This document shows, piece by piece, positions 42,715-52,016 of a DNA stretch of 64,000 nucleotides; positions within the stretch are counted from its first letter, which is position 1, and every line of letters starts with the position of its first letter. The DNA is taken from NCBI RefSeq assembly GCF_023701695.1, contig NZ_JAJOZC010000001.1, positions 682,001-746,000 on the forward strand, read 5' to 3'. Origin of the DNA: Streptomyces sp. RKAG290. Its GTDB lineage: Bacteria; Actinomycetota; Actinomycetes; Streptomycetales; Streptomycetaceae. The notes under the pieces were generated by a model. That model ran no database searches and was not told the origin of the DNA. It saw nothing but the letters and a program-made list of their open reading frames with translations. The position numbers and the translations under genes were made by a program.

Positions 42715-43143
42715 AAGTCCCCCTCATGGACGACGACCATGTCGTTGGATGACGTGGCGGCGAGGCCGAGGAATACCTCGTGCATCTCGTCGCCTCGTCG
42801 ACCTGCGGGCGGGGGCGGCCGTTCCGCCGTTCGGCTCATTCGGAGCCGGTACCTCGTGGCTGCTAATGAAGCAACCACTACTCAGGTTACGGGACTTCGG
42901 CCACCAGTAATGTTCGCGTCACGCCCTTGGAGCATTCGCTTTCCGGCCAGACCCTACTCCGCTTTGCGCAGACCTCCATGTGGAGACGCGCGCGGAGTGA
43001 CGCCCGCCGCACCAGCAGTTGGGGCGAGGAGACCACACGACTCGATCGCGCCTGAATCGAGTCATGCGTGCTCGGGTGCGTTCGGCAGGAGCCGCCCGCA
43101 GATGGGCACCAATCAGTGTTCTGAAACAAGGAAAGGCACTTCG
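42715..43143. other. Intergenic, no gene seen
   Basis: About 430 bases between two secreted-protein genes. The frame running through it into the next gene has no family features before its signal peptide. Presumed promoter region of the C39-like gene. Confidence 0.35.
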
Positions 43144-43965
43144 ATGTTGCTCAGATTCAGCGCTCCCACCAGACACACCCTGCGTGCCGTTGCGGTCACT
43201 GGAGTACTCGCAGCGTCAGCAATGACCGTGTCGCCGGCTACCGCAGCGTCCGCAGACGGTTGCACGGCTGCTTCCGTGACAGAAAGCGACACCGCCTGGT
43301 CCTACAAGGCGTGTCAGATGTCCGACATCGACCAGCATCGAGCGGGACTTCCCGGTAACGGTCAGATGTATTGCATGCCCACCTCTGCGCTGAACACGAT
43401 GTTCTGGCTCGATCGGCACGGTTACCCCAATCTTCTCGATGGCGACTACGACCCCACGTCGAGCTCTCCGGTCAACTATCAGGAAGTCACCGCAAAGCTG
43501 GGCCGCATGGGTGGTCTGGCCGAGACTGATGCGACGTCGGGCACCAACCGCGGCAACGCCGCAGACGGCATCAACGATCTCATCGAGCAGAAGGGCTACG
43601 AAGACCGTCTCGAAGCCGACTGGGAATCATTGGATGATGAGGACAACGTAAGCCACCGGATGGTCGAGCTCACCCGCAACGGCCGGGATCTCCTCATCGC
43701 CTCTATCGGATGGTATGACGCAGATGGCGACCGCACGGGCGGTCACGCCGTCACAGTCGTAGGGGTGTACGGCTCGGTCGGCAACCATCACACCATTCAG
43801 TTCCACGATCCGGCGGATGGCGGCGACCTGAACACTCAGTCCAAGACCGCAGTAACAGTGCGGTCACTGGGAAGCGACAATGGTGACGGGCCCCAGGTAG
43901 TCGGCTATGGCTCAGCCAAGACTGCGCGACTCGAGGGCGTCACGGTCGTGACGACAGCACCGTAA
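43144..43965 (+). CDS. Secreted papain-like (C39-type) peptidase-fold protein
   Basis: 273 residues. Signal peptide: AVAVTGVLAASAMTVSPATA-A. The mature part has GNGQMYCMPTSALNTMFWL, matching the Gln/Cys-helix of C39-like peptidases, and later GGHAVTVVGVYG with the catalytic His and HDPADGG with the Asp position. It therefore looks like an exported cysteine peptidase of the peptidase_C39_2 group, though a non-enzymatic relative cannot be excluded. AAGGAAAGG lies seven bases before the ATG. It ends at a clear intrinsic terminator. Confidence 0.75.
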   Translation: MLLRFSAPTRHTLRAVAVTGVLAASAMTVSPATAASADGCTAASVTESDTAWSYKACQMSDIDQHRAGLPGNGQMYCMPTSALNTMFWLDRHGYPNLLDGDYDPTSSSPVNYQEVTAKLGRMGGLAETDATSGTNRGNAADGINDLIEQKGYEDRLEADWESLDDEDNVSHRMVELTRNGRDLLIASIGWYDADGDRTGGHAVTVVGVYGSVGNHHTIQFHDPADGGDLNTQSKTAVTVRSLGSDNGDGPQVVGYGSAKTARLEGVTVVTTAP

Positions 43966-43982
43966 GCGTCAGTATCTTTTCC

Positions 43983-44021
43983 AGGTGCTTCCCGAACCTC
44001 GCGGTTCGGGAAGCACCTTTT
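43983..44021 (+). terminator. Intrinsic terminator after the C39-like gene
   Basis: AGGTGCTTCCCGAAC pairs perfectly over 15 bases with its complement (44004-44018) around a CTCGCG loop, and a TTTT tract follows. It begins 18 bases after the stop codon. Confidence 0.9.
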
Positions 44022-44403
44022 GCAGGCCTGGCCGGCCTTGCTCGCGGACAATCGATCGCCGCCAGCGCGCCACGCCTTGCTTGACCACACGATTCGACGT
44101 ACCTGACGTACGACGCGAGGCGAGAGTGCTGGTCGCAGTCCTCAGCCAGAAGGGCGGCCGTGAACAACCTTCTCCTGCAAGCCCACTGAGCAACACGACG
44201 AGGACCCCGGCCGTCCCCGGCCAAGGCCCTCGTCCTGCACACACTTCGTTCACGAAAAGCAGCACGTGCAGTCACCGAGCAAGCGGGACGTCTCCGCGAC
44301 CGACAGCCACCGGCCCCCTCACGACTCGCGATGCTGTGAACACCACACCGCACCGCACCGCACCGGGGTCACCTCACCCTCGACGAGCCGTCACCGCCCA
44401 CCC
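44022..44403. other. Intergenic; contains a CACCG tandem repeat
   Basis: About 380 bases between the terminator and the end of the minus-strand CU044_5270-like gene. At 44346-44365 the pentamer CACCG is repeated four times. No gene is recognisable on either strand. Confidence 0.4.
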
Positions 44404-45483
44404 TCAGGGGCGCTGCTTGACCTTGTCCACGACGGCATAGCTGTCGAGGTAGGAGAGCTGGTCGTAGTTCTTCCCGCCGCCCGAATCGGAGGACCGGGTG
44501 TTCTTGAAACCGAGGAACTCGTGCGTGTCCTCGGCGAAGATGAGGACCGTGTCCCAGCCCGACTGCTGCCTCTTGTCCGTGTACGCGATGGCGACGCCGG
44601 CCCGCCCCTTGGCGTCCTTCACCCCGGAGGACGCAGTGACACCTGGGATCTTCGCAAGCGCCTCGAACGCGGCAGGTCGCAGACCCTCGGGCATCACGGG
44701 CACGCGGTAGAGCAGACTTGCCAGTGCGAAGTGGACATCCGGCCATTCGCTCTTCTTGATATCGGCGACCGACTTGTGCGTCCCGGCGCCGGGCGACATG
44801 ACGGCGAGGATCAGCTCGTCCGGTTCCGTGGGCAGCTTCTTGAGCGAGCCCCAGTCAGCCGGCGGCCAGGTCTCTCCCTGCTGCCGGGCCGGCGCAGACC
44901 ACCAGCCCTTGCCGAGTTCCATGACCCAGGACCTTTTGGACCCGTCCACCGACGTCCAGTTCTCGTCCACGTAGGACTTTCGCGAGCCGGTCTTCTGCTC
45001 CCTCTCCGAGATGATCTCCTTCGTGTAGATGAACTGATCGTCACGCGGGGCAACGGTCTTCTCCTGCCGGCGCTCGAGGACAGCTGCGGCATTGAGCACG
45101 GTCGCCACGCTGACCCTCTGCATCCGGGAGGAGTCAACGCTCGCAGATACTGCGGTGTGCGCGTCATTGTCATCGAGAACACTCACCGCGGTGGCGCCGA
45201 CGGCAAAGGCAGCGGTGGCCACCAGCACCACGCGCAGCGCCGGCCTGCGACCGGCGCGGGCGCGGGTCGGGGAGTCGTCGGGCTGGGCCGACGCCCTGGC
45301 GTCCGGCTTCTTCATGAAGGTCATGTCGTTCCTCTCGGAAAGCTGTCGGATGGAAAATGCCCGAAGTCGGGCGGGGTCCCCGTTGATCGCTTCCACCAGC
45401 CGTTCCCGGCCGGAGAGAATCCGCGCCGGATCAGGGCGGGGAATTTCAGCACGCATCTGCCGGAGAAGTGCCATGTCATCCAC
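44404..45483 (-). CDS. CU044_5270-family membrane protein (probable anti-sigma partner)
   Basis: 359 residues. A cytoplasmic N-terminal ~90 residues (LLRQMRAEIPRPDPARILSGRERL) is followed by one membrane helix (ALRVVLVATAAFAVGATAVSV) and a large extracellular part with FIYTKEIISE, WVMELGKGWW and VAIAYTDK. This is the architecture of CU044_5270 proteins, which in actinobacteria sit next to ECF sigma factors and are thought to sense envelope state. GTG start overlaps the sigma gene stop by eight bases (GTGGATGA), so the two are translated in step. Confidence 0.82.
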   Translation of the reverse strand: MDDMALLRQMRAEIPRPDPARILSGRERLVEAINGDPARLRAFSIRQLSERNDMTFMKKPDARASAQPDDSPTRARAGRRPALRVVLVATAAFAVGATAVSVLDDNDAHTAVSASVDSSRMQRVSVATVLNAAAVLERRQEKTVAPRDDQFIYTKEIISEREQKTGSRKSYVDENWTSVDGSKRSWVMELGKGWWSAPARQQGETWPPADWGSLKKLPTEPDELILAVMSPGAGTHKSVADIKKSEWPDVHFALASLLYRVPVMPEGLRPAAFEALAKIPGVTASSGVKDAKGRAGVAIAYTDKRQQSGWDTVLIFAEDTHEFLGFKNTRSSDSGGGKNYDQLSYLDSYAVVDKVKQRP

Positions 45484-46099
45484 GCGTGAACTCCTCATGT
45501 TCCGTGGTGGGATCAATGCCACCGAGTTCCTTCCGGGTCTTCTTGCGGGCGCGATTCAATCGGGAGCGGACCGTTCCGATCGGGATGCGCAAGGCCTGGG
45601 CGACTTCTTCGTAGGACAAGGACTCCCACGCGATCAGCAGCAGCACCTCCCGGTCGCCCTTGGAGAGGTGAGCGAGAGCGGCAGCGAGCTGACTCGTGAC
45701 CGCAGCGGCCGCTACCCGGCTGTCCGCACCGTCGTGACAGTCCATAACCACCGCATCCACGGAGGTCTTGGCCAGCACCCGGTACTGCATAACCTCTGTT
45801 CGACGGTGGCCGGCGATCAGATTGGCGGCGATCCCGTACAGCCATGGGCGCACGCTCCCCCGAGCCGGATCGAATCGGTGTCGTCGGCCAAACGCGATCA
45901 GGAACGTCTCCGCGGTCACGTCATCTGCCAGCCAGTCCCCCAGGCGCCTGGCGGCGTACCGATGAATGTCCGGCGCATACCGGTCGTACAGCTCGGCAAA
46001 TCGCTGCGGATCGCCGTGCGACTCCAGCACCAGGGCCGCATCCTCAGCCGGGTCCTGCCGACTCCCCGTCCGGGAAGGTGCTGTCACGTCGGTCTCCAT
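45476..46099 (-). CDS. ECF RNA polymerase sigma factor
   Basis: 207 residues. Region 2: FAELYDRYAPDIHRYAARRLG, LADDVTAETFLIAFGRRHRF with the -10 recognition helix. Region 4: LSKGDREVLLLIAWESLSYEEVAQAL and IPIGTVRSRLNRARKK for -35 binding. No extra C-terminal domain. With the overlapping CU044_5270 gene it forms a sigma/membrane-sensor pair of the type that controls envelope or secretion responses; the secreted-protein genes just upstream in the window are possible targets. ATG 46099 lies about nine bases after AAAGGTGAG. Confidence 0.9.
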   Translation of the reverse strand: METDVTAPSRTGSRQDPAEDAALVLESHGDPQRFAELYDRYAPDIHRYAARRLGDWLADDVTAETFLIAFGRRHRFDPARGSVRPWLYGIAANLIAGHRRTEVMQYRVLAKTSVDAVVMDCHDGADSRVAAAAVTSQLAAALAHLSKGDREVLLLIAWESLSYEEVAQALRIPIGTVRSRLNRARKKTRKELGGIDPTTEHEEFTRG

Positions 46100-46636
46100 T
46101 CATTCCATCTCACCTTTCCGGACGGATCTCACGGCCCGGTCAAAAGCTGTCCGCACGAGGAAGGATTCGAGTTCACACCCGCGCTCTCTCCTGAGTGGAG
46201 AAGTCGCCTTCGTAACTCGGCCCGAATCCGGGCTCAGCGGGCGCCGAGGGGAGAACATGCAGCTCAAAGGCTGTTCTCCGTCCTGGTACAGGACAATCCA
46301 CGCATCAATCGTGGCTAAGTAAATGAGTAGCAATCGCTCAGCAGGACCGAGCTTGCCGAACCAGATCCGGCGGGTGTTTCTCGGCTCTTCACGTAATCCG
46401 CCCGAGGGTGGGGGCACCCTCTTACGGAGCCTTCGGAAGGAGTCTCGAATGCCGCGCCCGCGTCGGCTCTGCGGCGCACGGGGGCGTGCCGGCGCGAGAG
46501 CCGGCGGGGCGTTCTGGACTCTCCGGGTGTCGCACTGCGCATGCCGTCCGCATGTGGGAAGAGGGCCGACTTCTCGCGAAGCGCTGCAGGCGACGGGCCG
46601 GTGATGTCGGCGTCGGTCGGTGTCCTCAGCGCAACG

Positions 46637-46681
46637 CCGACGGGGTGCCGAACGAACCGGTGTTCGTCGGCACCCCGTCGG
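46637..46681 (-). terminator. Terminator after the gntR-DUF-GMC operon
   Basis: A left arm at 46637-46657 and a right arm at 46662-46681 pair over about 20 bases with one bulged A and a four-base loop (CGGT). It lies 70 bases beyond the GMC stop. The rest of 46100-46751 shows no supported gene; the AT-richer stretch at 46310-46345 may hold the sigma-factor promoter. Confidence 0.75.
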
Positions 46682-46751
46682 TGTGGTGCGAGAAGGGACG
46701 TCCGGTCAGCTCCCACCGGTGCATCCCGTGGGACCTGTGGATTCCGTCGCG

Positions 46752-48599
46752 TCAGCGTGCCGCTTCGACCCACCGTTCGGTGACGGCCGAGGCGGCGGCC
46801 ATGATGCTGAGCTGGGGGTTCACCTGCGGGCAGCTCGGCAGGACGGAGCCGTCGGTGATCAGTACCCCACGAACTCCGCGCAGTCGGCCCTCGCCGTCGG
46901 CGGGGAACCGCTCCGGGTCGGCGCCCGCCGCGACCGTACCGGTGGGGTGGAAGGCCGACAGATGGAGCCGGCCCACAGTCGCTACCGCCAGAGCTTCGTC
47001 GAGTCCGGCGAGGTCGGACACACGGGGAGCGGTTCCGATCCCCGTCATCACCTCCTCGGCGCCGGCGGCGAAGAGGACCTGTCCCATCGCCCGGACAGCG
47101 GCCATCAGCCGTGCAGCGTCGCGGGGGTGTACGTCGTAGCGGATCATCGTACGGTCTCGGCCCAGAACCCGGCCCGAGGGCTTGTCGGCAATCATCGCGC
47201 CCAGGGTGGCGAGCCGTCCGGAGTCTTCCAGCTCCTCCCTCAGCTCCCGGCCCAGGCCCGGAAGGACGAAGCTGCTCATGCCGGGCGGGGTCGCGGTGGC
47301 CTCGATGAGGACACCCTCGCTGTGCAGTTCCTCGACACCGACGCTCTGCAGCACTCCCTCCCAGGCGGTGACCTGTTGTGGGAACCGGCCGGCGACGCTG
47401 GTCGCCGGATGGACGCTCAGGTTGCTGCCGGTACCCGGATGGGACCCCAGGCCGGAGCGGCGCAGCAGGGGCGGGGACTGGAGGGCTCCGGCCGCGACCA
47501 CCACGAGGGCGCTGAGGATCTCGAGTTCGGTGCCGTCGGACCGGCGCACCCTGACACCGGCTGCTGCGGGGCCTCCGGGGCGGTCCTGGTCGATCAGGAT
47601 CCGCCGCACCCGGCCACCGGTGACGATCCGTGCCCCCGCAGCACAGGCGTCGGGGAGCACGGAGAGCTGCACGCTCTGCTTGGCGCCGGTCGGGCAGCCC
47701 ACAACACACTGGCAAGAGCCCTTGCAGCCCGGCGCGTTGCGGCGGAGCGGGCCGGCCTTCCAGCCGAGTTCCCGTGCGCCGGCCAGCGCGAGCAGGCCGT
47801 TGTTGCCGAGTACGTCCAGGGGCTGGGTCGCGACGCGCAGGGTACGTTCGGCCCCGTCGAGATGGGCTTCGAAGCCCTCCGCGAGAGAACAGCCGTACCG
47901 GTCACGCCACTTCTCGACCACCCGGTCAGGAGTGCGGTAGCACGTACCGGAGTTGACCACGGTGGTGCCACCAACGGCACGCCCCGTCGGCAGCAGCAGG
48001 GGGGACCGGCCGAGCGCGGCGGTGGCCCCGCCGTCGCGATAGAGAGCGCCGAAGCGGTCCAGTGGCGTTCGCCTGCCGAACGAGGCGGTGGTGTGGTGCT
48101 CGCCCTCCTCGACGACGACCGTCCGCAGCCCGGCCCGGGCCAGCGTTCGCGCCGCAACGGCCCCACCTGCGCCGGAGCCGATGACGACCACATCGGCGGT
48201 GGCACGGTCGGGCCATTCCGTGGCCGGTACGCAGTCGAGCGGCGGATCTTCGGGTACCGCGAGCGGCCCGGCCTGTGCTCCGGTTCCCCGCATCCGTTCG
48301 GTGCCGGCGGCGAGCAGGACGGGCACCTTGACGAGATCGAGGAGCGCCACGGCGGCCGGACGGGCGGCCAGGGCCCGCATCACGCCCTCTCGGCCGGAAG
48401 GGTCCAGCGCACCGAGCCTGCTGCCGGTACTGGCGAGGGCATAGGCCTCGACGGCGAAGGCCGCAGCCCGTAGGCCGGCCCGTGCGTGAGCGGGCATGGT
48501 CGACAGGACGGCGCCCAAGCGGTCCGGAACCCGGCCCGCCCAGCCCGTGTCCCGCTCATCAGTGGCCAGCAACGCGGCCACGAGTCCGGGGGCGGTCAC
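46752..48599 (-). CDS. GMC-family oxidoreductase (sterol-oxidase-like)
   Basis: 615 residues. An N-terminal ~120-residue helical extension precedes the FAD motif VVVIGSGAGGAVAARTLARAG. PTGRAVGGTTVVNSGTCYR, CKGSCQCVVGCPTGAKQS (cysteine-rich), VVAAGALQSPPLLRRSG and the C-terminal HPTGTVAAGADPERF and DGSVLPSCPQVNPQLSIMA complete the GMC fold. It resembles long-chain alcohol/sterol oxidases (ChoD-like). The third gene of an operon behind gntR and a DUF gene whose domain is elsewhere fused to such oxidases. GTG at 48599 is chosen for the nearby GGAGG; the upstream frame extends into the preceding gene. Confidence 0.83.
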   Translation of the reverse strand: MTAPGLVAALLATDERDTGWAGRVPDRLGAVLSTMPAHARAGLRAAAFAVEAYALASTGSRLGALDPSGREGVMRALAARPAAVALLDLVKVPVLLAAGTERMRGTGAQAGPLAVPEDPPLDCVPATEWPDRATADVVVIGSGAGGAVAARTLARAGLRTVVVEEGEHHTTASFGRRTPLDRFGALYRDGGATAALGRSPLLLPTGRAVGGTTVVNSGTCYRTPDRVVEKWRDRYGCSLAEGFEAHLDGAERTLRVATQPLDVLGNNGLLALAGARELGWKAGPLRRNAPGCKGSCQCVVGCPTGAKQSVQLSVLPDACAAGARIVTGGRVRRILIDQDRPGGPAAAGVRVRRSDGTELEILSALVVVAAGALQSPPLLRRSGLGSHPGTGSNLSVHPATSVAGRFPQQVTAWEGVLQSVGVEELHSEGVLIEATATPPGMSSFVLPGLGRELREELEDSGRLATLGAMIADKPSGRVLGRDRTMIRYDVHPRDAARLMAAVRAMGQVLFAAGAEEVMTGIGTAPRVSDLAGLDEALAVATVGRLHLSAFHPTGTVAAGADPERFPADGEGRLRGVRGVLITDGSVLPSCPQVNPQLSIMAAASAVTERWVEAAR

Positions 48600-48630
48600 C
48601 TTCCTCCCACCTCCGCGTGCGCTGTTCCGT

Positions 48631-49992
48631 TCAGGGTCCAGGATGCCTCGCTGCGCCAGTGGCCCACCAGCGTTCGACAACGACCTCGGCATCGGCGCGC
48701 TCGCTGTTGCGGCATACGTTCATGGTGCCGTCCGGGTCCTGATAGTCGAGGGTGAGGGTCCGGTCCGCGGGCTGAGTGACCCGCACCCGGATGCGCCGCA
48801 GGCCGGCCCGGCCGCTCACCGTCCAGTCCGGTGTCCCGATGGTGGCGCGGAACCGGCCGAAGCCCGCCAGGCCGAACGCCGAGCGTTCGGCGCGCCGGGG
48901 CCAGGTCCGGTCGCCACGGCGCAGCCGCAGAAACACCAGGGGCGGCAGGGAGCGCAGGAGCGGGCGAGTGGAGACCGCGGCGACTATCTCCAGTACCCCG
49001 GCGTCTTCGAGCTCGGCGTGGAGCCAGGCCCAGCGGCGGGCGTTCCCGCGTCCGTAGATTCGGGCGGAGGCGCCGGGTGCACCGGTGAGCCGGATGGTGC
49101 CGCCGGGGTGGGTGACGGTGCCGTCGTACGTGGCGCGCGCGGCCGGCAGCATGTGGGATGCGGGCAGCAGCGGTCGCCGCCACGACCACTTCGGGAACGT
49201 GAACAGTGGTCGGTCCGCGCCGTGTTCGGTGAGGTCCCAACTGAAGTTGCCGGCGCTGCCGACCAGGTGGCCGGCGCCAGCGGAGACGCCGCTTGAGGTG
49301 AAACCTTCGGTGGTGCTCCGCCATGGTTCGGGCCCGAACCTGGCGTGCAGGACGGGTCCTTCGGCGGGAAAGGCGGCTATCCAGCCGTGGGCTCGGGCGG
49401 CGGAGCCGTCGGCGGGTGAGACCAGCTCGTGGTGCAGCCACAGGCCGGTGCCGGTCGCAGGGTCGCTGAGCGTCGTGTACCAGACCTCGGTGCGGCCGGG
49501 TTCACCTGCCCAGCGGAGCGCGTGAGGGTCCGCCGGGTGGGATGGGGAGGTGTGCGGGAAACGGAAACTCCGCAGGAAGGGCAGCAGGCCGGTGGCGACC
49601 GGGAAGCGCAGAGTCCCGGTACCTGCCTGCGTGCCGTCGCTCTCGTGGAGCGTGAAGGGCAGGACCGTCATGGAACGCAGCGGCCGCAACGGGGTGATGG
49701 ACTTCCAGCCGTCCAGGCTCAGCTTCCGCCCGTCGACGGTGAGAGCCAGCTGATAGCGGATGCGGCGACGCGCAAGGGGGGAGATCTCCATCTCGCCCTC
49801 CTCGACCGGGGCGTCCGCCCAGCCGCGGATCCTTACCCGTCCGGTGAGCCCGGCCCGTATCGTCGCGGCCGGTCGCAGGAGGGCGTCGGCCGTGGCCGTC
49901 AGATCCAGCCGCATCGGACGGTCGTGGTGCTCCCCGGCCAGACGGACGGTGCCGAGCATCGTCTCGGTGAACCGGGTACCGCGACCCCTCAT
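48631..49992 (-). CDS. Partner protein of the GMC oxidoreductase (hypothetical)
   Basis: 453 residues without signal peptide or membrane helix. Begins RGTRFTETMLGTVRLAG and has repeated beta-rich segments such as GRVRIRGWADAP, ISPLARRRIRYQLALTVDGR and LSLDGWKSI, then a Trp-rich second half (LFTFPKWSWRRPLLPASHM). The first part resembles the extra domain found in long actinobacterial GMC oxidoreductases; here it is a separate gene. The second half looks like a beta-barrel of lipid-binding type. The ATG overlaps the gntR stop (ATGA). Probably works with the oxidase on a hydrophobic substrate; no activity can be assigned. Confidence 0.65.
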   Translation of the reverse strand: MRGRGTRFTETMLGTVRLAGEHHDRPMRLDLTATADALLRPAATIRAGLTGRVRIRGWADAPVEEGEMEISPLARRRIRYQLALTVDGRKLSLDGWKSITPLRPLRSMTVLPFTLHESDGTQAGTGTLRFPVATGLLPFLRSFRFPHTSPSHPADPHALRWAGEPGRTEVWYTTLSDPATGTGLWLHHELVSPADGSAARAHGWIAAFPAEGPVLHARFGPEPWRSTTEGFTSSGVSAGAGHLVGSAGNFSWDLTEHGADRPLFTFPKWSWRRPLLPASHMLPAARATYDGTVTHPGGTIRLTGAPGASARIYGRGNARRWAWLHAELEDAGVLEIVAAVSTRPLLRSLPPLVFLRLRRGDRTWPRRAERSAFGLAGFGRFRATIGTPDWTVSGRAGLRRIRVRVTQPADRTLTLDYQDPDGTMNVCRNSERADAEVVVERWWATGAARHPGP

Positions 49993-50674
49993 CCGAGGCC
50001 GTCCAGCATGATCCGGGCGGTGGCGGTGAGGTAGTCCTCGGAAGCCGCACGCGCGGCGTCGCGGTCCCGGGTCCGCACGGCCTCCACCAGGGGCGCCAGC
50101 CGGGCGTGCGCCACGTCCGGATCGGTGAACGGCCCGGCCAGAGCCGCGCGGACCGGCAGGTAGGCGTTGAAGAGAGTGTTGGTGAGCAGCACATAGACCC
50201 GGTTGCCGGTTGCCCTGGCAAGCGCTCGGTGCACCTCGGCGTCGGCGAGCTGTACGGCGTCCGCGCCTTCCGCCTTACGTACGGAGTCGAGCAGGCCGGC
50301 CAACTTCTCGTGGTCCCGGCCGGTGGCCCGGACTGAGGCACGCTCGGCGATGAGGACTCCGACCCCCGCCGCACTTCGAAGATCTCCTCGATCCAGTCCG
50401 GGCTGTGCCGCACGAGCATGGGCAGCAGGTCCGCCCCTCCGAGCCGGGCATAGTCGCGGACGCGGGTTCCGACCCCGTGCCGGGTCTCCAGCAGGCCGAC
50501 CTGCATGAGGCGACCGAAGGCGTGCTTGAGACTGGTCCGGGTGACTCCGTATCCGTCGGCCAGCTCCCGCTCGGGGGGCAGGTAACTGCCCACGGGGTGC
50601 TTGCCGGTGAGGATGTCCTCGCGGAGCCGGCTTTCGAGGACATCGACGATGGTCTCGCGAGGCAATGTCTCCAC
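49989..50674 (-). CDS. GntR/FadR-family regulator (apparent frameshift)
   Basis: The N-terminal frame encodes a winged helix (SRLREDILTGKHPVGSYLPPERELADGYGVTRTSLKHAF and GVGTRVRDYARL). A second frame encodes the FCD-type ligand domain (GVGVLIAERASV, DAEVHRALARATGN, DYLTATARIMLDGLG). They meet at a G5 run (50363-50367, minus strand); one added G gives a continuous EVRRGVGVLIAERA and a 228-residue protein, normal for FadR-type regulators. GTG 50674 follows GGGAGG. First gene of the operon with the DUF and GMC genes, and likely autoregulatory through the palindrome just upstream. Confidence 0.8.
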
Positions 50675-50696
50675 GGGCCCTCCCGGGCAGAGTTAG

Positions 50697-50717
50697 GTGG
50701 CTGAGTGGCTCAGCCAC
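50697..50717. promoter_or_regulatory. Palindrome upstream of gntR (candidate operator)
   Basis: GTGGCTGAG and CTCAGCCAC form a perfect nine-base inverted repeat around TGG, 23 bases before the gntR start; an offset repeat (GAGTGGC/GCCACTC) overlaps it. Length and location fit a GntR-family operator that would shut off its own operon. Confidence 0.6.
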
Positions 50718-51056
50718 TCCACCACGCAGGGAAGTTGAACGTCAACAGGTGCACCCCTCGACCGAGGGCGCCCGCACCGATGCCCTCACTTCTTCCCGCA
50801 TCGTCTGCGCGGGCGCACTCCGCCGCGGGCCGCCCTGTTCGACTGAGTACGGACCACTGATTCCCCTGCCGGCTTTCGGGCGGAAGATGTGCTCAGCAGT
50901 GCGCATGGAGGCGGCTCAACCGCAATGGCTGCCGTCAATCCTTTCATGGGCGCCACGCAACCCAGGCTCCCGACGGCACAGCATGACGGCGTCACGCACC
51001 GTGCGGAGACCACCCCTCGAATAGACAGTTCAAAATCCACTTCCGAAAGGTCGAGA

Positions 51057-52016
51057 ATGAATCGACGCAAATTCCTGCGAAACGCCGCCGGTGCAGCATC
51101 GGGCGCTGCCCTTTTGGGCATCGGCGGCGAGGGAGCAGCACAGGCTCTCACATCGGGAGCAGCGGGCGATCCGCCCATCATCCGCTTGGATCCGAAGATC
51201 GGCGAATGGTCCATGGCAGGCGAGAGCGTCTTCGACAACCGCCGCTGGGGAAACCGCTGGCAGGGCATCACGGCCAGCAAGAGTCACTACTTCATGACGA
51301 ACAATCAGTATGGAGGTCCCGACCCGAGCAATCCGCAGGATGAAGGTATCTGGCGGTTGGACCATACTTTTTCCAACTCTTACATGATGGCCGTCTCACA
51401 GTACCCCGGTGAGCATCTGGGCGACCTGACCTACGACCACAACGGGAACAGACTCTTCGTCCCATGGAGTCCAATTCCCGCATTTGGAAACTGTACGTCG
51501 GACCGGACGGATCAGTTGTGCACGGCGGATACGGCAAGCTCGGCGGGTCGGGTACCCAACCACAGGGAAGTTCGTTCGCCTGGTGCGCGTACGACCCGCG
51601 GGAGAACCTGCTCTACAGCTCCATATACGGCGACAACGGCACCGTCGGCGAGATCCACGCCTACGATCCTGCGCGGAATTTCGAGTGGGTGCGGACGGTG
51701 AAGCTGCCCTATCAGCTGCGAGAGATCAATGGTGGACACATCACCAAGAACGGAAATCTCTATCTGACAACCGACTGGTCCAAAGAGATCGTGAGCTACC
51801 AAATTCCCTCAGGGGGAAGGGTGATACAGCAGGCTACTGGGGCAGGTACCGGATCAATGCCTCAGATCTTGAGGTCGAGGGTATCGTCGTGGGCTCCCCA
51901 CGAACTATGACTCGGGCCACGTCCAGGTCCACGTCGGATGCGTGGACGTCGATCCCCTCGATACCGACGATGTGTACATCAAGCACTTTTCGGTTCCCTT
52001 TCCGACGCTCCTGTAG
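51057..52016 (+). CDS. Tat-secreted protein, copy 1 (three apparent frameshifts)
   Basis: Starts MNRRKFLRNAAGAASG, a twin-arginine signal, preceded by GAAAGGTCGAGA. Three frame changes (51461-51463, 51832, 51896-51899) each vanish if one C or G is added to a run, giving about 320 residues that end FSVPFPTLL. The mature part has repeated 'G-D-L-T-Y-D-H-N-G-N-R-L-F' and NGNLYLTTDW segments reminiscent of beta-propeller blades, then DLEVEGIVVG and DDVYIKHFSVP. The gene at 57674 encodes a paralogue of the same length and order. Function unknown; blade-like repeats suggest binding or hydrolysis outside the cell. 50718-51056 upstream holds no gene. Confidence 0.7.

Noticed and set aside
44346..44365. 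CRISPR-like or VNTR array from the CACCG repeats
   Set aside because: Only four copies of a five-base unit, no spacers; trivial in GC-rich DNA.
46315..48473. Long frames on both strands overlapping the second GMC gene
   Set aside because: The GMC frame has FAD and C-terminal motifs; the others are low-complexity.
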